Assembly: GCA_027676805.1 (NCBI GenBank)
Contig: JAQENU010000006.1
Span: forward strand, 1-64,000
DNA: 64,000 nt
Direction: 5' to 3'
DNA from: Coprobacillaceae bacterium UN01-12pH3A
GTDB lineage: Bacteria > Bacillota_I > Bacilli_A > Erysipelotrichales > Coprobacillaceae
Shown: piece by piece, positions 45,824-54,607 of the stretch
Numbering within the stretch: the stretch's first letter is position 1
Layout: every line of letters starts with the position of its first letter
The notes under the pieces: model-generated
What the model was told of the DNA's origin: nothing
The model's database searches: none
Seen by the model: the letters and a program-made list of their open reading frames with translations, nothing else
Translations under genes and position numbers: made by a program

Positions 45824-46720
45824 TTATAATCTTTCTTTAGCTAACAGATAAGCTCCATATTCCGGTGGATATAGCGGTGGAATTAATGTAATCCTAGAAT
45901 CTAAATAATACTTTAATGGATCGAAAATATACTGTTCGGCTTTAAATACACCGCCAATATAAGAAGCTGTTACAGGTCCATCGAAATTTTTAGATAATGT
46001 ATTAAGCAGCATTGCGATTTCCAAAGCTGCTTCTTCATATATTTTGACTGCATAGCTGTCCTGATGTACAGCTGCCTGCCATACAATAACCGCCATTTCA
46101 GCAATTTTATCACGTTCATTATGGATGACGTTATTAATATATGGAATTAATTCATGGTCTTCTTGGATATGCAGATGCTGTTTTAGGGCGTCGTACAAAT
46201 ATGTCTTAGGCAAACGCCCATCACTTTGCTTGCAGAATACTGCAAGCAGCTTTTTGGCAATCCAATAGGCACTGCCCTCATCCCCTAAGCTGTATCCCCA
46301 GCCTCCGCAGCGGATTTCTCGACTATCCTGTTTAGCTAAGGCAATCGATCCCGTACCGGCAATGACCATGATTCCATCCTGTCCGTTAAGCGCTCCATTC
46401 AATGCTGTTTCAACATCATTGGTCAATGTATACGGAATATCGGTAAACGCTTGGTCACAGACCTCTTCAATCTTTTTGCGTAATTTTGGGTTCTGTCCAT
46501 AACCTGCTAATCCGATTCCTATCTTTAAATGAGACTTTGCTTTCGGGTACTGTTCGAGCAAATCATAAATGCCTTCTTTTAAAATAGAAATGATTTGCTC
46601 CTTTGATACTTGTAAGATATGACAGGTTCCCAATACGGTTTCCGCAATGAGTGCTCCGTTTTCGTCATATAAAGCAAATTTTGTCTTGGTTCCGCCACCA
46701 TCTATTCCTGCATAATACAT
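45824..46720 (-). CDS. murK: BadF/BcrA-type amino-sugar kinase (MurK-like N-acetylmuramate/GlcNAc kinase)
   Basis: This 298-residue ASKHA-fold kinase begins YYAGIDGGGTKTKFALYD (phosphate-1 loop) and has IGLAGYGQNPKLRKKI, TNDVETALNGAL, GIMVIAGTGSIAL (phosphate-2) and RCGGWGYSLGDEGSAYWIAK (adenosine region). Such COG2971-type kinases include MurK of Clostridium acetobutylicum, which phosphorylates both MurNAc and GlcNAc at C6. It is the last gene of the MurNAc salvage operon and starts inside the EIIC gene (19-base overlap), so it probably recovers free GlcNAc or MurNAc in the cytoplasm. The symbol is given by analogy. Confidence 0.82.
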   Translation of the reverse strand: MYYAGIDGGGTKTKFALYDENGALIAETVLGTCHILQVSKEQIISILKEGIYDLLEQYPKAKSHLKIGIGLAGYGQNPKLRKKIEEVCDQAFTDIPYTLTNDVETALNGALNGQDGIMVIAGTGSIALAKQDSREIRCGGWGYSLGDEGSAYWIAKKLLAVFCKQSDGRLPKTYLYDALKQHLHIQEDHELIPYINNVIHNERDKIAEMAVIVWQAAVHQDSYAVKIYEEAALEIAMLLNTLSKNFDGPVTASYIGGVFKAEQYIFDPLKYYLDSRITLIPPLYPPEYGAYLLAKERL

Positions 46721-47892
46721 ATTGTTCCTCCGGTTTCTTCTGATTTTCTTAATTGTTTATCATAATAAATAAAGAACGGCAGATAAACAATAATTGATAT
46801 AATGAGCAAAATAATAAGTAAAATAAGAATTCTAAATGCGCCTCCGCTGCTGATTAGTCCGCCTAAAAGAAAAGGAAAGACCCATGGGGATAAAAACGAA
46901 GGATACAACAACGAATGAGGAGATATCCAAATATAGCTGACAATAGCACAAAAACAGGGAGTTAGAAAGAACGGCATCATCATTATTTTATTCATCACAA
47001 TGGGAGTGCCAAAAATAATCTGTTCATTAATATTTACCCACCCCGATTTGAATGCGCCTTTTCCTAATGTGCGTAAATGACTGCTTTTTGAAAAATAGCG
47101 CATCAAAACAACAAGTCCCAAAGTGGTGCCGCTGCCGCCAATCCAAACAAACCATTGATAAAAAGGTTCTGTTCCGATATATAACGGAGATTGATTTCCT
47201 AAAACATTAGACATGTTCAGCATCAGCATTTGCAGCCAAAATGGGCGGAGCAAGGTGCTGATAAAAGCTACTCCATGCATTCCTGTACTCCAAAAAAATA
47301 CAGTGATCAAAACAACAATTAAAATTCCATAAATAGAATTAATAGCTGAATATATCCCATTAACAAGCATTAATAATATTGGATAGATACTTATCCCACA
47401 ATAAATAATGACTGCCATTATAACGAAATTCAAACATAATAACACTATTTTATGAAGATAATCGCTCGCTCCCTGAGGCAAAATACTTGTTATTCTATGA
47501 ACCTTAGAACTAACATGAAGAAGTGAATTTAATATAAAAGTAAAGAAAAGAATTGGCAGACAGCCTTCCAGCAGAGAAATATTGCCTAGATAGCTAAATA
47601 AAAGCATGAAGCTAATATCATAAGTCATGATTTCAACGACTGAGCATTGTACAGCTTGTGCATAATGATAGCCATAAGCAGCACTCAAAAAAAGTGGATA
47701 GAGCTGACAAAAAAGGAGTCCCGCTTGATCGACAGCGTCCCATTTTATATAGCGATTGATCCATAAGATCAAACAGCCGGCAATAAATTCGGGAAGAAGA
47801 TCAACGATTGCCATTTTTAGTGCTTTTAAATGTCTGAAATCATTCACTTTTTGAACACCGAGCTGAAGCGTCATCATTCCTCTTTCTAGCAT
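46702..47892 (-). CDS. PTS EIIC, lactose/cellobiose-type (second of the operon)
   Basis: This 396-residue membrane protein is a divergent member of the Lac-family EIIC. FFWSTGMHGVAFISTLLRPFW and NINEQIIFGTPIVMNKIMMMPF are the characteristic sugar-binding stretches with the conserved His and Glu. It is shorter and less regular than the EIIC at 51044 and has no IIA or IIB part. It overlaps anmK by seven bases and murK by 19, so it is made with them. GGAAGG stands eight bases before the ATG. The substrate is presumably an amino sugar or peptidoglycan fragment, by context only. Confidence 0.8.
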   Translation of the reverse strand: MLERGMMTLQLGVQKVNDFRHLKALKMAIVDLLPEFIAGCLILWINRYIKWDAVDQAGLLFCQLYPLFLSAAYGYHYAQAVQCSVVEIMTYDISFMLLFSYLGNISLLEGCLPILFFTFILNSLLHVSSKVHRITSILPQGASDYLHKIVLLCLNFVIMAVIIYCGISIYPILLMLVNGIYSAINSIYGILIVVLITVFFWSTGMHGVAFISTLLRPFWLQMLMLNMSNVLGNQSPLYIGTEPFYQWFVWIGGSGTTLGLVVLMRYFSKSSHLRTLGKGAFKSGWVNINEQIIFGTPIVMNKIMMMPFFLTPCFCAIVSYIWISPHSLLYPSFLSPWVFPFLLGGLISSGGAFRILILLIILLIISIIVYLPFFIYYDKQLRKSEETGGTICIMQE

Positions 47893-49037
47893 GTTTTCTT
47901 CCTTCCATATGTCAGATTACCTAATATAACAGGTTCTTTGGCACCTGTTGCAGAGATAACATTAGATGGCTGACGATGCAAGGTTTCATTTCCCATTACC
48001 ACAAACGCAATGGCTTCTTTCGCCGCACTGGAAAATCCTAACGATTCTTGAGTGAGTACCTCTAATTCAGGCAGCTCCATTTGAATAAACTGCATTAAAG
48101 TCTTACTATAAGCCCCGCCACCGCCAACAATTAATTTTTTGATTGGATAAGTCGGTAAAAGAAACTGCTTATAATTCACCGCAATAGAACGAGCTGTGAA
48201 CATTGTGACTGTTGCGATAATATCTTCTTTAGGCAATGCTTCATAGCGTTTTAATAAATCTATAGTAAATGACTGACCAAACATTTCTCGTCCGGTAGTT
48301 TTCTTTGGCTCTTGTAAGATATAAGGATGTGCCATTAATTCCTTTAACATTGCTTCATTGATCTTACCGATAGAAGCGGTATGACCGCCATCATCATAAG
48401 GAACACCATATAGCTGAAGCATCGCTTCATCAATAATCATATTTCCCGGTCCGGTATCAAAAGCAAGCAATGGCAATGAACTTTCTTCCGGCGGAAGAAC
48501 ACTGACATTTCCTATACCGCCGATATTTTGTAAAGCGATGCATTCATTCTCTTTAAGATATAGAACTTGCTCACTGTAAGGGACAAGTGGCGCTCCCTCT
48601 CCTTTAGCTGCCATATCCATGACCCTGAAATTAGAGATGACATCTACTCCGCATTCATAAGCGATCACTGCTGCTTCTCCAATCTGCAAAGTAGAACGTA
48701 CATGTGTGTCATCAGCAATCGGCTGATGATAGATCGTCTGACCATGGCTGGCAACGAAATCTAAATGATCTAACTCAAAATCAGCTTGCCTGCAAATCGC
48801 TTTTACACTTTCAGCAAACAATTGTCCCAGTTCAAAATTTAGCGAACAAATCAAATCTGTTCCTGACTGCATGGGATCACAGGCTTTTTTTATCTTCACT
48901 TTTATATCATCTGGTATCTCATACGTATCAAACGCAATCATTTTCACTTTTGTTGATTTCTGTGATCCAGTAATTTCACATAAAACTGCATCGATACCGT
49001 CTAATGAGGTACCGGACATCAATCCTACTGCATACAT
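47886..49037 (-). CDS. anmK: anhydro-N-acetylmuramic acid kinase
   Basis: This 383-residue protein begins YAVGLMSGTSLDGIDAVLCEI, the AnmK signature, and continues with VASHGQTIYHQP, LQIGEAAVIA, DTGPGNMIIDE and VGGGGAYSKTLM. AnmK hydrolyses and phosphorylates 1,6-anhydro-MurNAc to MurNAc-6-phosphate, the substrate of MurQ, encoded just upstream. Its presence implies that anhydro-muropeptide sugars made by lytic transglycosylases (its own or from other bacteria) enter the cell. AGGAGG precedes the ATG. Confidence 0.95.
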   Translation of the reverse strand: MYAVGLMSGTSLDGIDAVLCEITGSQKSTKVKMIAFDTYEIPDDIKVKIKKACDPMQSGTDLICSLNFELGQLFAESVKAICRQADFELDHLDFVASHGQTIYHQPIADDTHVRSTLQIGEAAVIAYECGVDVISNFRVMDMAAKGEGAPLVPYSEQVLYLKENECIALQNIGGIGNVSVLPPEESSLPLLAFDTGPGNMIIDEAMLQLYGVPYDDGGHTASIGKINEAMLKELMAHPYILQEPKKTTGREMFGQSFTIDLLKRYEALPKEDIIATVTMFTARSIAVNYKQFLLPTYPIKKLIVGGGGAYSKTLMQFIQMELPELEVLTQESLGFSSAAKEAIAFVVMGNETLHRQPSNVISATGAKEPVILGNLTYGRKKTC

Positions 49038-49067
49038 AATGATTCCTCCTAAAAATAAACAGACTGA

Positions 49068-49979
49068 TTAATCAGCCTGTTTATCTATAATTGCATTTTT
49101 AATAAAGCCGTGATGTTTCTCTAATTGCAGACGGGCCGTTTTTTCGTCACAATCAAGTAAGATCATCACAATCGCTATTTTAGTCTGACGATGGCTTTCT
49201 TCAAACACTATCGAAGCTTGTTCATAGCTGCAGTCCGTTGCTTCCATGATAATGTGTTTGCTTCTTTCCACTAATTTTTCATTGGTTGGCAGCATGTCTA
49301 CCATCAGATTCTGATAGGTTTTCCCAATTCCTACCATAGAAGCAGTAGACAACATATTCAGTACTAGCTTTTGAGCAGTTCCAGCCTTCAAACGGGTGGA
49401 TCCGGTAATGACTTCCGGACCTATTGTCATATCAATCGCCAGTTTTGCTACCTGCCCTATTTTACTGTTTGGATTACAGGCAATAGAGATTGTGAAAGCA
49501 CCGATCTCATTGGCAGCTTTCAATGCTCCGATCGTGTGTGGTGTTCTCCCACTTGCAGCAATACCAACGACAATATCATTAGCGGTTATATTCGCATTAT
49601 AAATATCATGATAGCCACCTTCTTCATTATCCTCAGCGCCTTCTTTTGCTTTCACAAAAGCACCGTCACCTCCGGCAATGATTCCCTGAACTTCATCTGT
49701 AGTTCCGAATGTGGGCGGACATTCCACAGCATCCAGCACACCTAAACGTCCGCTTGTTCCGGAACCGACATAATAAAGTTTTCCGCCATTTTTTAAAGCA
49801 TATGTGATCTTTTCAACGGCTTTTTCGATTTGCGGTAAGACTTCTTTTACTTTAAGAGGGACACCTGCATCTTCCTCATTCATGATTTCTAAGAATTGAT
49901 GAATACTCATATCATCTAAGTTCATTGTTTTGGGATTTCTACTTTCAGTCACTAAGTGAGTGATTTCAGTTTTTGCCAT
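49068..49979 (-). CDS. murQ: N-acetylmuramic acid 6-phosphate etherase
   Basis: This 303-residue SIS-fold enzyme removes the D-lactyl ether from MurNAc-6-phosphate, giving GlcNAc-6-phosphate. Signatures are LYYVGSGTSGRLGVLDAVECPPTFGT and GIAASGRTPHTIGAL, and the conserved Glu residues lie in these regions. The C-terminal helical part (residues about 235-300) is UBA-like, as in other MurQ proteins. It lies between mupG and anmK and receives MurNAc-6-P from both. AGGAGG precedes the ATG by four bases. Confidence 0.96.
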   Translation of the reverse strand: MAKTEITHLVTESRNPKTMNLDDMSIHQFLEIMNEEDAGVPLKVKEVLPQIEKAVEKITYALKNGGKLYYVGSGTSGRLGVLDAVECPPTFGTTDEVQGIIAGGDGAFVKAKEGAEDNEEGGYHDIYNANITANDIVVGIAASGRTPHTIGALKAANEIGAFTISIACNPNSKIGQVAKLAIDMTIGPEVITGSTRLKAGTAQKLVLNMLSTASMVGIGKTYQNLMVDMLPTNEKLVERSKHIIMEATDCSYEQASIVFEESHRQTKIAIVMILLDCDEKTARLQLEKHHGFIKNAIIDKQAD

Positions 49980-49999
49980 AAGACCCTCCTAAATTCTTC

Positions 50000-51034
50000 T
50001 TATAATTTTTCAAATATAATGATGGTATCATTATCGATATAATTTAATAGCTCCACATATTCGGGATGGATGAATCCAATCACATTGACACGTGCATCCA
50101 TTCCCATGTCTATCTTATTCAGATGAATTTCACCGCTGTAGCGCCCCGCTAAAGCATTCTGCATGGTGATGCTCCCTCTTGGACGACGGGTATTATGATA
50201 TACTTCTACATCACTGACTCTAGGCATTGCTAAACGAATTACCTGTTCAGCCTGATCTTTTCTAATCTGAATTTCCTGATCATATAAATGCTGATAGTTT
50301 TTTTCTAAATGCGCTTTAATATAAAGCTTCTTACCTTCCATATAGGCTTGAATGCTTCTCAATGTTTCTAATGAAGCTTTGCTGTCACCAATTAATACAT
50401 CTTTAATTCCACAGTCATGAATTAATTCAACAGCTGCACATAATGGATGCTTTTCACGATGACATTCTAATGTTGGCAATCCTTCATATAATGGGAAACG
50501 TTTTAAAACATCTCCGCAAATAAAGGCTTGAATGGTTAATCCATATTCTTTGAATATTTCATTTTTATGATTAAAGGCTTCTATTCCTAATCCGGTTTCT
50601 TTTCTTGGATAGAAGTTGTGTGTCAAAGCAATCTTTGTCATATCCACTCCGGCTTCAATCGCTCCGTCAAGATATTCCTTATTCACAACACTGGCATTCA
50701 GCATTAAATAAAAGTCTTTCTGCAGTTGTTTCACCGTTTCATAATTATCAAAGCCATAATCTAATCTTAATGATTGAAATCCCATTTCCTTTAAACGGTG
50801 ATAATCCCCTTTTTCTACTTTTAATTTGTCAAAGGTAACCGGTGATACATCGGGTACAACCTGTAATCCCAACTGCTGGCACGTGTTTAGAAACAATGGT
50901 AACTTTTGATCTAAATCACTGTAGTCTTCTTCGGGGATATGCAAAGAAGTGAATACATACTTTGCTCCACATTGGGCTGCTTCTTTTAAATATTCTACAT
51001 CTAAATCTTTAAAATATACAGAGATTCCTAACAT
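50000..51034 (-). CDS. mupG: 6-phospho-N-acetylmuramidase (MupG, GH170)
   Basis: This 344-residue protein matches the MupG (former DUF871) family: LGISVYFKDLDVEYLKEAAQCGAKYVFTSLHIPEED, an N-terminal TIM-barrel, then a C-terminal cyclophilin-like domain from about residue 235 with RPRGSITMQNALAGRYSGEIHL and KIDMGMDARVNVIG. MupG of Staphylococcus aureus splits MurNAc-6-P-beta-1,4-GlcNAc, imported by a PTS, into MurNAc-6-P and GlcNAc. The gene sits between a PTS EIIC gene and murQ, exactly the order of the pathway. Its product GlcNAc would then need the MurK-like kinase. Confidence 0.93.
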   Translation of the reverse strand: MLGISVYFKDLDVEYLKEAAQCGAKYVFTSLHIPEEDYSDLDQKLPLFLNTCQQLGLQVVPDVSPVTFDKLKVEKGDYHRLKEMGFQSLRLDYGFDNYETVKQLQKDFYLMLNASVVNKEYLDGAIEAGVDMTKIALTHNFYPRKETGLGIEAFNHKNEIFKEYGLTIQAFICGDVLKRFPLYEGLPTLECHREKHPLCAAVELIHDCGIKDVLIGDSKASLETLRSIQAYMEGKKLYIKAHLEKNYQHLYDQEIQIRKDQAEQVIRLAMPRVSDVEVYHNTRRPRGSITMQNALAGRYSGEIHLNKIDMGMDARVNVIGFIHPEYVELLNYIDNDTIIIFEKL

Positions 51035-51043
51035 GTTTTTCTC

Positions 51044-52336
51044 CTATTCAGCTTGTAAGCCTTCTTTTTCTTTCTTTAAATCTTGTTTTTCAATTGTTTT
51101 AATAAATGGATAGAATACTAACGCTAAGATTACCCAGGTAATAATGACAAACAAGGTTGCCGGTATATTACCTGCCGTGGCAATATAGGTTTTTATTGGT
51201 GCCGGTGTAATCCATGGTGCAATCAAGACTGGTACCGGCAAGATGCCTGTGATGGTCAGAATCACTGCTACAATAGCGACAACAACATAACTAATAACAA
51301 ACGGAATCATCATTAATGGGTTCATGACGATTGGCAGACCAAAGATCAATGGTTCTCCGATGTTGAAGAAAGCTGCCGGCAAGGCAAGTAATCCTAATGT
51401 TTTAATACGTTTTGACTTAGAGAAACACATAACAATCGCAAGAGGTGCTAACCCAGTCCAAATATAGTTATCATAGAAAACTCCACTGAACATATGAGGC
51501 AATGCTGTTCCGGCTTCCATAGCCGCAATGTTGGCAACATTCATCTGTGTCCAAATTGGTGTTGCTACAGCACCAACAACGTTTCCGCCATGAATTCCGA
51601 CTGCCCATAAAATACGGTTTAAGAATGTCGCTGTAAAGACAGTGGCAGGTGAATCTCCTGCATTAATCAACGGAGTAAAGACATCCATGATCATCTGTGG
51701 TAAGTTCAAGTTTAATACAACACGTACAAACCACCAGATTGTAACGATAATAGCTGTCGGGATTAAAGCAACGAATGCTTGTGATACCATGCTTGGTACC
51801 CCTTCAGGCATTTTAATGACTAATTTCTTACGTACAAAGAAACGATATAATTCCACAGTGACGATGGCAATAACCAATGCTGCAAAGACTCCCTTTGCGC
51901 CTAAGAAATCAGTTGGTACCCCGGAAAATGATCCGGCTTTGTCTGATCCTTCAACCACTGTTTTAACAGTCTGAGCGGGAATCATCAGTAAGAATGATGC
52001 AACAGAAAGAATGATTGGCGCTAAAAAGTCATTTCTTTCACCCTTTTTAGAATTATAATATTCAATTGTTGCATACGCAGCTGTCACAGAAACATAGAGT
52101 CCGATAAAACTTGTTCCGATTCCAGATGCTGATGAGAATTTAGCCGCAAATGAACCAATAAATTCCTTATATCCCGGTATTGGCAATGCCGCTAAAAGCA
52201 AGAATAATGATCCAACGATCAATAATCCGGTAAACGTAATAAATGTTCTTTGAATGATTTGAACATACTTCAAATTTGAGAATTTAATTAGCGGTGGCGC
52301 TATCTTCTCTTCAATAAACCCTGTAAACTTCTCCAT
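51044..52336 (-). CDS. PTS EIIC, lactose/cellobiose-type (CelB-like)
   Basis: This 430-residue membrane protein is a standard Lac-family EIIC: LLLAALPIPGYKEFI, WAVGIHGGNVVGAVATPIW, LLALPAAFFNIGEPLIFGLPIVMNPLMMIPF. It has the conserved His and the NIGEP motif that contact the sugar. It has no IIB or IIA domain. The gene starts the main part of the MurNAc operon, with its own promoter and a palindromic operator upstream, and is followed after 10 bases by mupG. It probably imports the MurNAc-GlcNAc disaccharide, a job done by the glucose-type MurP EIIBC in staphylococci and bacilli. That assignment is inference. Confidence 0.88.
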   Translation of the reverse strand: MEKFTGFIEEKIAPPLIKFSNLKYVQIIQRTFITFTGLLIVGSLFLLLAALPIPGYKEFIGSFAAKFSSASGIGTSFIGLYVSVTAAYATIEYYNSKKGERNDFLAPIILSVASFLLMIPAQTVKTVVEGSDKAGSFSGVPTDFLGAKGVFAALVIAIVTVELYRFFVRKKLVIKMPEGVPSMVSQAFVALIPTAIIVTIWWFVRVVLNLNLPQMIMDVFTPLINAGDSPATVFTATFLNRILWAVGIHGGNVVGAVATPIWTQMNVANIAAMEAGTALPHMFSGVFYDNYIWTGLAPLAIVMCFSKSKRIKTLGLLALPAAFFNIGEPLIFGLPIVMNPLMMIPFVISYVVVAIVAVILTITGILPVPVLIAPWITPAPIKTYIATAGNIPATLFVIITWVILALVFYPFIKTIEKQDLKKEKEGLQAE

Positions 52337-52381
52337 AGTGTTCTCCTTTCGCTCCCAAATATTGGAATGGCTTACATACTC

Positions 52382-52409
52382 AGTATAACAAATAAAAATT
52401 ATATTTCAA
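52382..52409 (-). promoter_or_regulatory. promoter of the EIIC-mupG-murQ-anmK-EIIC-murK unit
   Basis: On the - strand TTGAAA (52404-52409) and TATACT (52382-52387) are 16 bases apart. The -35 overlaps TGAAATATAATTTTT (52394-52408), which matches the MurR-type 15-bp palindrome at 12 of 15 positions. Confidence 0.7.
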
Positions 52410-52427
52410 TATAAAAATGTTAATTTA

Positions 52428-52442
52428 TGAAATATTATTTCA
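52428..52442. promoter_or_regulatory. candidate MurR operator, copy 1
   Basis: TGAAATATTATTTCA is a perfect palindrome around a central T or A. It lies 19 bases upstream of the -35 box of the EIIC promoter and overlaps the end of the AmiE-like gene. It is identical to the copy at 53485-53499. Confidence 0.75.
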
Positions 52443-53466
52443 TTAAAAATTCATAGAACTGATTCCGCCATTCTAATATCAATGAATTATCACGGGTAGG
52501 ATGAATACGATTGCTTAAAACAATCACGGCTAATTCTAAGTCAAAATCAATCATCATTGATGTTCCTGTAAACCCGGTATGCATAATTGCACGTGTAGAA
52601 TGAAATGGCGTTATCCTCAATGGATCACTGTTGATAAACCCAATTCCGCGATTACCATCAATATTTGGTGTTTGATTTTGATAAAGTAAAGTAATACTCT
52701 CCGGTTTCAGTATCGTCTGGTCTTTATATTTCCCGTCATTCAACAGCATCATTGCGTAGTGGCTTAAATCATAGATCGTTGAGAATAATCCGGCATGCCC
52801 TGATATCCCTTGCATCATACGGCACTTTCGGTCATGCGCCTCACCACGAATCATTCGCTTTAAAACAGGAGAATCTTCTGTTGGCGCACAGCGCTGTTTC
52901 CATGCAGGATCAGGAAGATAGCCGGTTTCTTTCATTTCCATAGGTAAAAACAGCCATTCTTTGCTTAACTGCGCTAAAGAGCTTTTCGTGATCGTTTCAA
53001 TGATTTCACCTAGAAGAATAAATCCTAAATCAGAATAAATAATCTGCTTTCCCGGTTTTAAATCAGGTGTCAATTGGTAAATCACTTCTAAGATATTAGA
53101 CTTATGACTTTCCATTGGCAAAACTGTATCTGCCGGCAGCCCGCTAGTATGGGTTAAGAGATGTTCTATGGTGACCTGAGAACATTGAAATGACGGCAGC
53201 AGCGACTGAACCGACTGATTTAAGCTTAATTTATTTTGTTCTATGAGCTTTAAGATCAGCGGTGTAGTCACTACGACTTTAGTGAGACTTGCCAAATCAT
53301 AGATCGTCTGACTGTCATTTATTTCCTTAAGTGGGCAGACACTTTTATCTCCGGCTATAAAATACTCACTCTTTCCGTGATCCATAATAAACACATGACA
53401 TCCGCAAAAGACACCACGCTTTATAGACTCTATTAAATAGTTCTGAATTTCTAATTTATCTTTCAT
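52435..53466 (-). CDS. serine hydrolase of the beta-lactamase/PBP family (AmiE/YbbE-like)
   Basis: This 343-residue protein has the class C beta-lactamase fold motifs: Ser-x2-Lys in DLASLTKVV, Tyr-Ser-Asp in IYSDLGFIL and His-Thr-Gly in IMHTGFTGTSM. There is no signal peptide that I can see, and the first 25 residues are polar, so it seems cytoplasmic. In Bacillus subtilis the muropeptide recycling cluster contains a related protein, AmiE (YbbE), described as an N-acetylmuramyl-L-alanine amidase of this fold. Its place at the head of a MurNAc operon supports a similar role. NagZ and NamZ are not in the window. Confidence 0.82.
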   Translation of the reverse strand: MKDKLEIQNYLIESIKRGVFCGCHVFIMDHGKSEYFIAGDKSVCPLKEINDSQTIYDLASLTKVVVTTPLILKLIEQNKLSLNQSVQSLLPSFQCSQVTIEHLLTHTSGLPADTVLPMESHKSNILEVIYQLTPDLKPGKQIIYSDLGFILLGEIIETITKSSLAQLSKEWLFLPMEMKETGYLPDPAWKQRCAPTEDSPVLKRMIRGEAHDRKCRMMQGISGHAGLFSTIYDLSHYAMMLLNDGKYKDQTILKPESITLLYQNQTPNIDGNRGIGFINSDPLRITPFHSTRAIMHTGFTGTSMMIDFDLELAVIVLSNRIHPTRDNSLILEWRNQFYEFLMK

Positions 53467-53484
53467 ATTTACTCTCCTATTTCT

Positions 53485-53533
53485 TGAAATATTATTTCAC
53501 TTTTATTATGAAAGCTTTCGAGTTTTATGTCAA
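53485..53533 (-). promoter_or_regulatory. strong promoter of the AmiE-like gene with candidate MurR operator (copy 2)
   Basis: On the - strand TTGACA (53528-53533) and CATAAT (53505-53510) are 17 bases apart. Five bases after the -10 lies TGAAATAATATTTCA (53485-53499), the same 15-bp palindrome as at 52428. A repressor bound there would cover the transcription start. Confidence 0.8.
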
Positions 53534-53878
53534 TAACTCAAATGGGACGAATGTTTTCTAGTTAGGATTTTGATTCTAAACAATAAAAGACACCAAAATG
53601 GTGCCTATGCCAATATCATTTTTCCTGTATAGCTAAATTATTCATCATAGAGCGGTTAATCATTACATAAGCTGTGAAGGCATGGTTTTATAAGGTTAGA
53701 CACCACAAAATTAGAACAATAGAACCTATATGATTTTATATTGTTTACATAACAGTCCCAGCAAGTATCCTAATTTCATCAAAAACAATCGTGTCTTACT
53801 CCCCTTATTGAAACGGATAATACGAGGTATTTATTCTATCAATGAGATACATTAATCAGCTCGATAATCTTAGACTTA
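53534..53878. other. intergenic region between the AmiE-like promoter and the RibD-like gene
   Basis: It contains the terminator at 53581-53605 and about 270 bases without a convincing gene. On the - strand a 34-codon open stretch ending near 53716 (containing RFNKGSKTRLFLMKLGYLLGL) has a GGGGAG upstream but no family match. It may be the tail of a decayed gene. Confidence 0.5.
53581..53605 (-). terminator. hairpin terminator downstream of the RibD-like gene
   Basis: On the - strand GGCACCA pairs with TGGTGTC around TTT, followed by TTTTATTG. It stands 270 bases beyond the RibD-like gene and insulates the MurNAc operon promoter. Confidence 0.65.
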
Positions 53879-54559
53879 TCAGTGAATAATTGCATAGCGT
53901 AATCTGAGATATGAATCTTTCAAAACTTCACATTCCTGTAATTTCAATACCCCCAATTTAGACAATTCGTTCTCTGACAATAAGGATTTTCCATCAATCA
54001 AAGTCGAAGTGTCTTTACCACCAATTAAAACAGGAGCAACAACAATATCAATATAGTCTAACAGCTTTTCACGAAGGAACATGCTGTTTAATGTGCCGCC
54101 GGTTTGTATGGTGATTCTCTCACAACCGTATTCTGTTTTAATTTTTGCAAGAGCATCAAGCAAGGACAGTTCACTTTGATAGATAATATGAAGATTGTCT
54201 TTATCTACCTGAAAAGCTGGGTGGTTTGCATTGGCTGTAACTAACACAAACTCCTTAGATAAAGCACAAAAATATTGAATACCGTGTTGGTTCAAATGAT
54301 TGTTATCTATTATCACAAATGAAACGGATGTTTTATCAGGTATTTTCTTTACATTTACGCCCATTTTTGCTTGTACCCGACCAGAATTAAGTGACCATAA
54401 ATCTGTTGTCTGCTCTATTTCATAATATTGATGCAACCCCTCCTTAACTCCAGTTATTTTGGGAAAATCTTTATCTACATCTAAATTATCCGATGCACCA
54501 GTACTTATTTTTCCATCAACAGACATTAGCATAAATAATGTTGTAATAGGTCTTTCCAT
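53879..54559 (-). CDS. RibD C-terminal / dihydrofolate reductase-like family protein
   Basis: This 226-residue protein is a stand-alone RibD_C domain: ITTLFMLMSVDGKISTG at the N-terminus, TDLWSLNSGRVQAKMG, ERITIQTGGTLNSMFLREKLLDYIDIVVAPVLIGGKDTSTL near the C-terminus. The family binds NADPH and reduces pteridine-like or other compounds. Free-standing members are poorly characterised. GGAGG stands before the ATG. It lies with a decayed gene between murR and the MurNAc operon and looks like an insertion there. No riboflavin gene is near. Confidence 0.85.
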   Translation of the reverse strand: MERPITTLFMLMSVDGKISTGASDNLDVDKDFPKITGVKEGLHQYYEIEQTTDLWSLNSGRVQAKMGVNVKKIPDKTSVSFVIIDNNHLNQHGIQYFCALSKEFVLVTANANHPAFQVDKDNLHIIYQSELSLLDALAKIKTEYGCERITIQTGGTLNSMFLREKLLDYIDIVVAPVLIGGKDTSTLIDGKSLLSENELSKLGVLKLQECEVLKDSYLRLRYAIIH

Positions 54560-54607
54560 CTTGTTTCCTCCAAATTTTTATTTGTCTTTACACTTTTTTA
54601 TTGGAAT

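Noticed and set aside
49371..49745. 124-codon frame opposite murQ
   Set aside because: It is antisense to a well-conserved enzyme gene and has no binding site or family match.
53508..53519. TGAAAGCTTTCG between the -35 and -10 of the AmiE-like promoter as a cre box
   Set aside because: It is a palindrome but lacks the two central bases of a cre site. The MurR-type palindrome explains regulation better.
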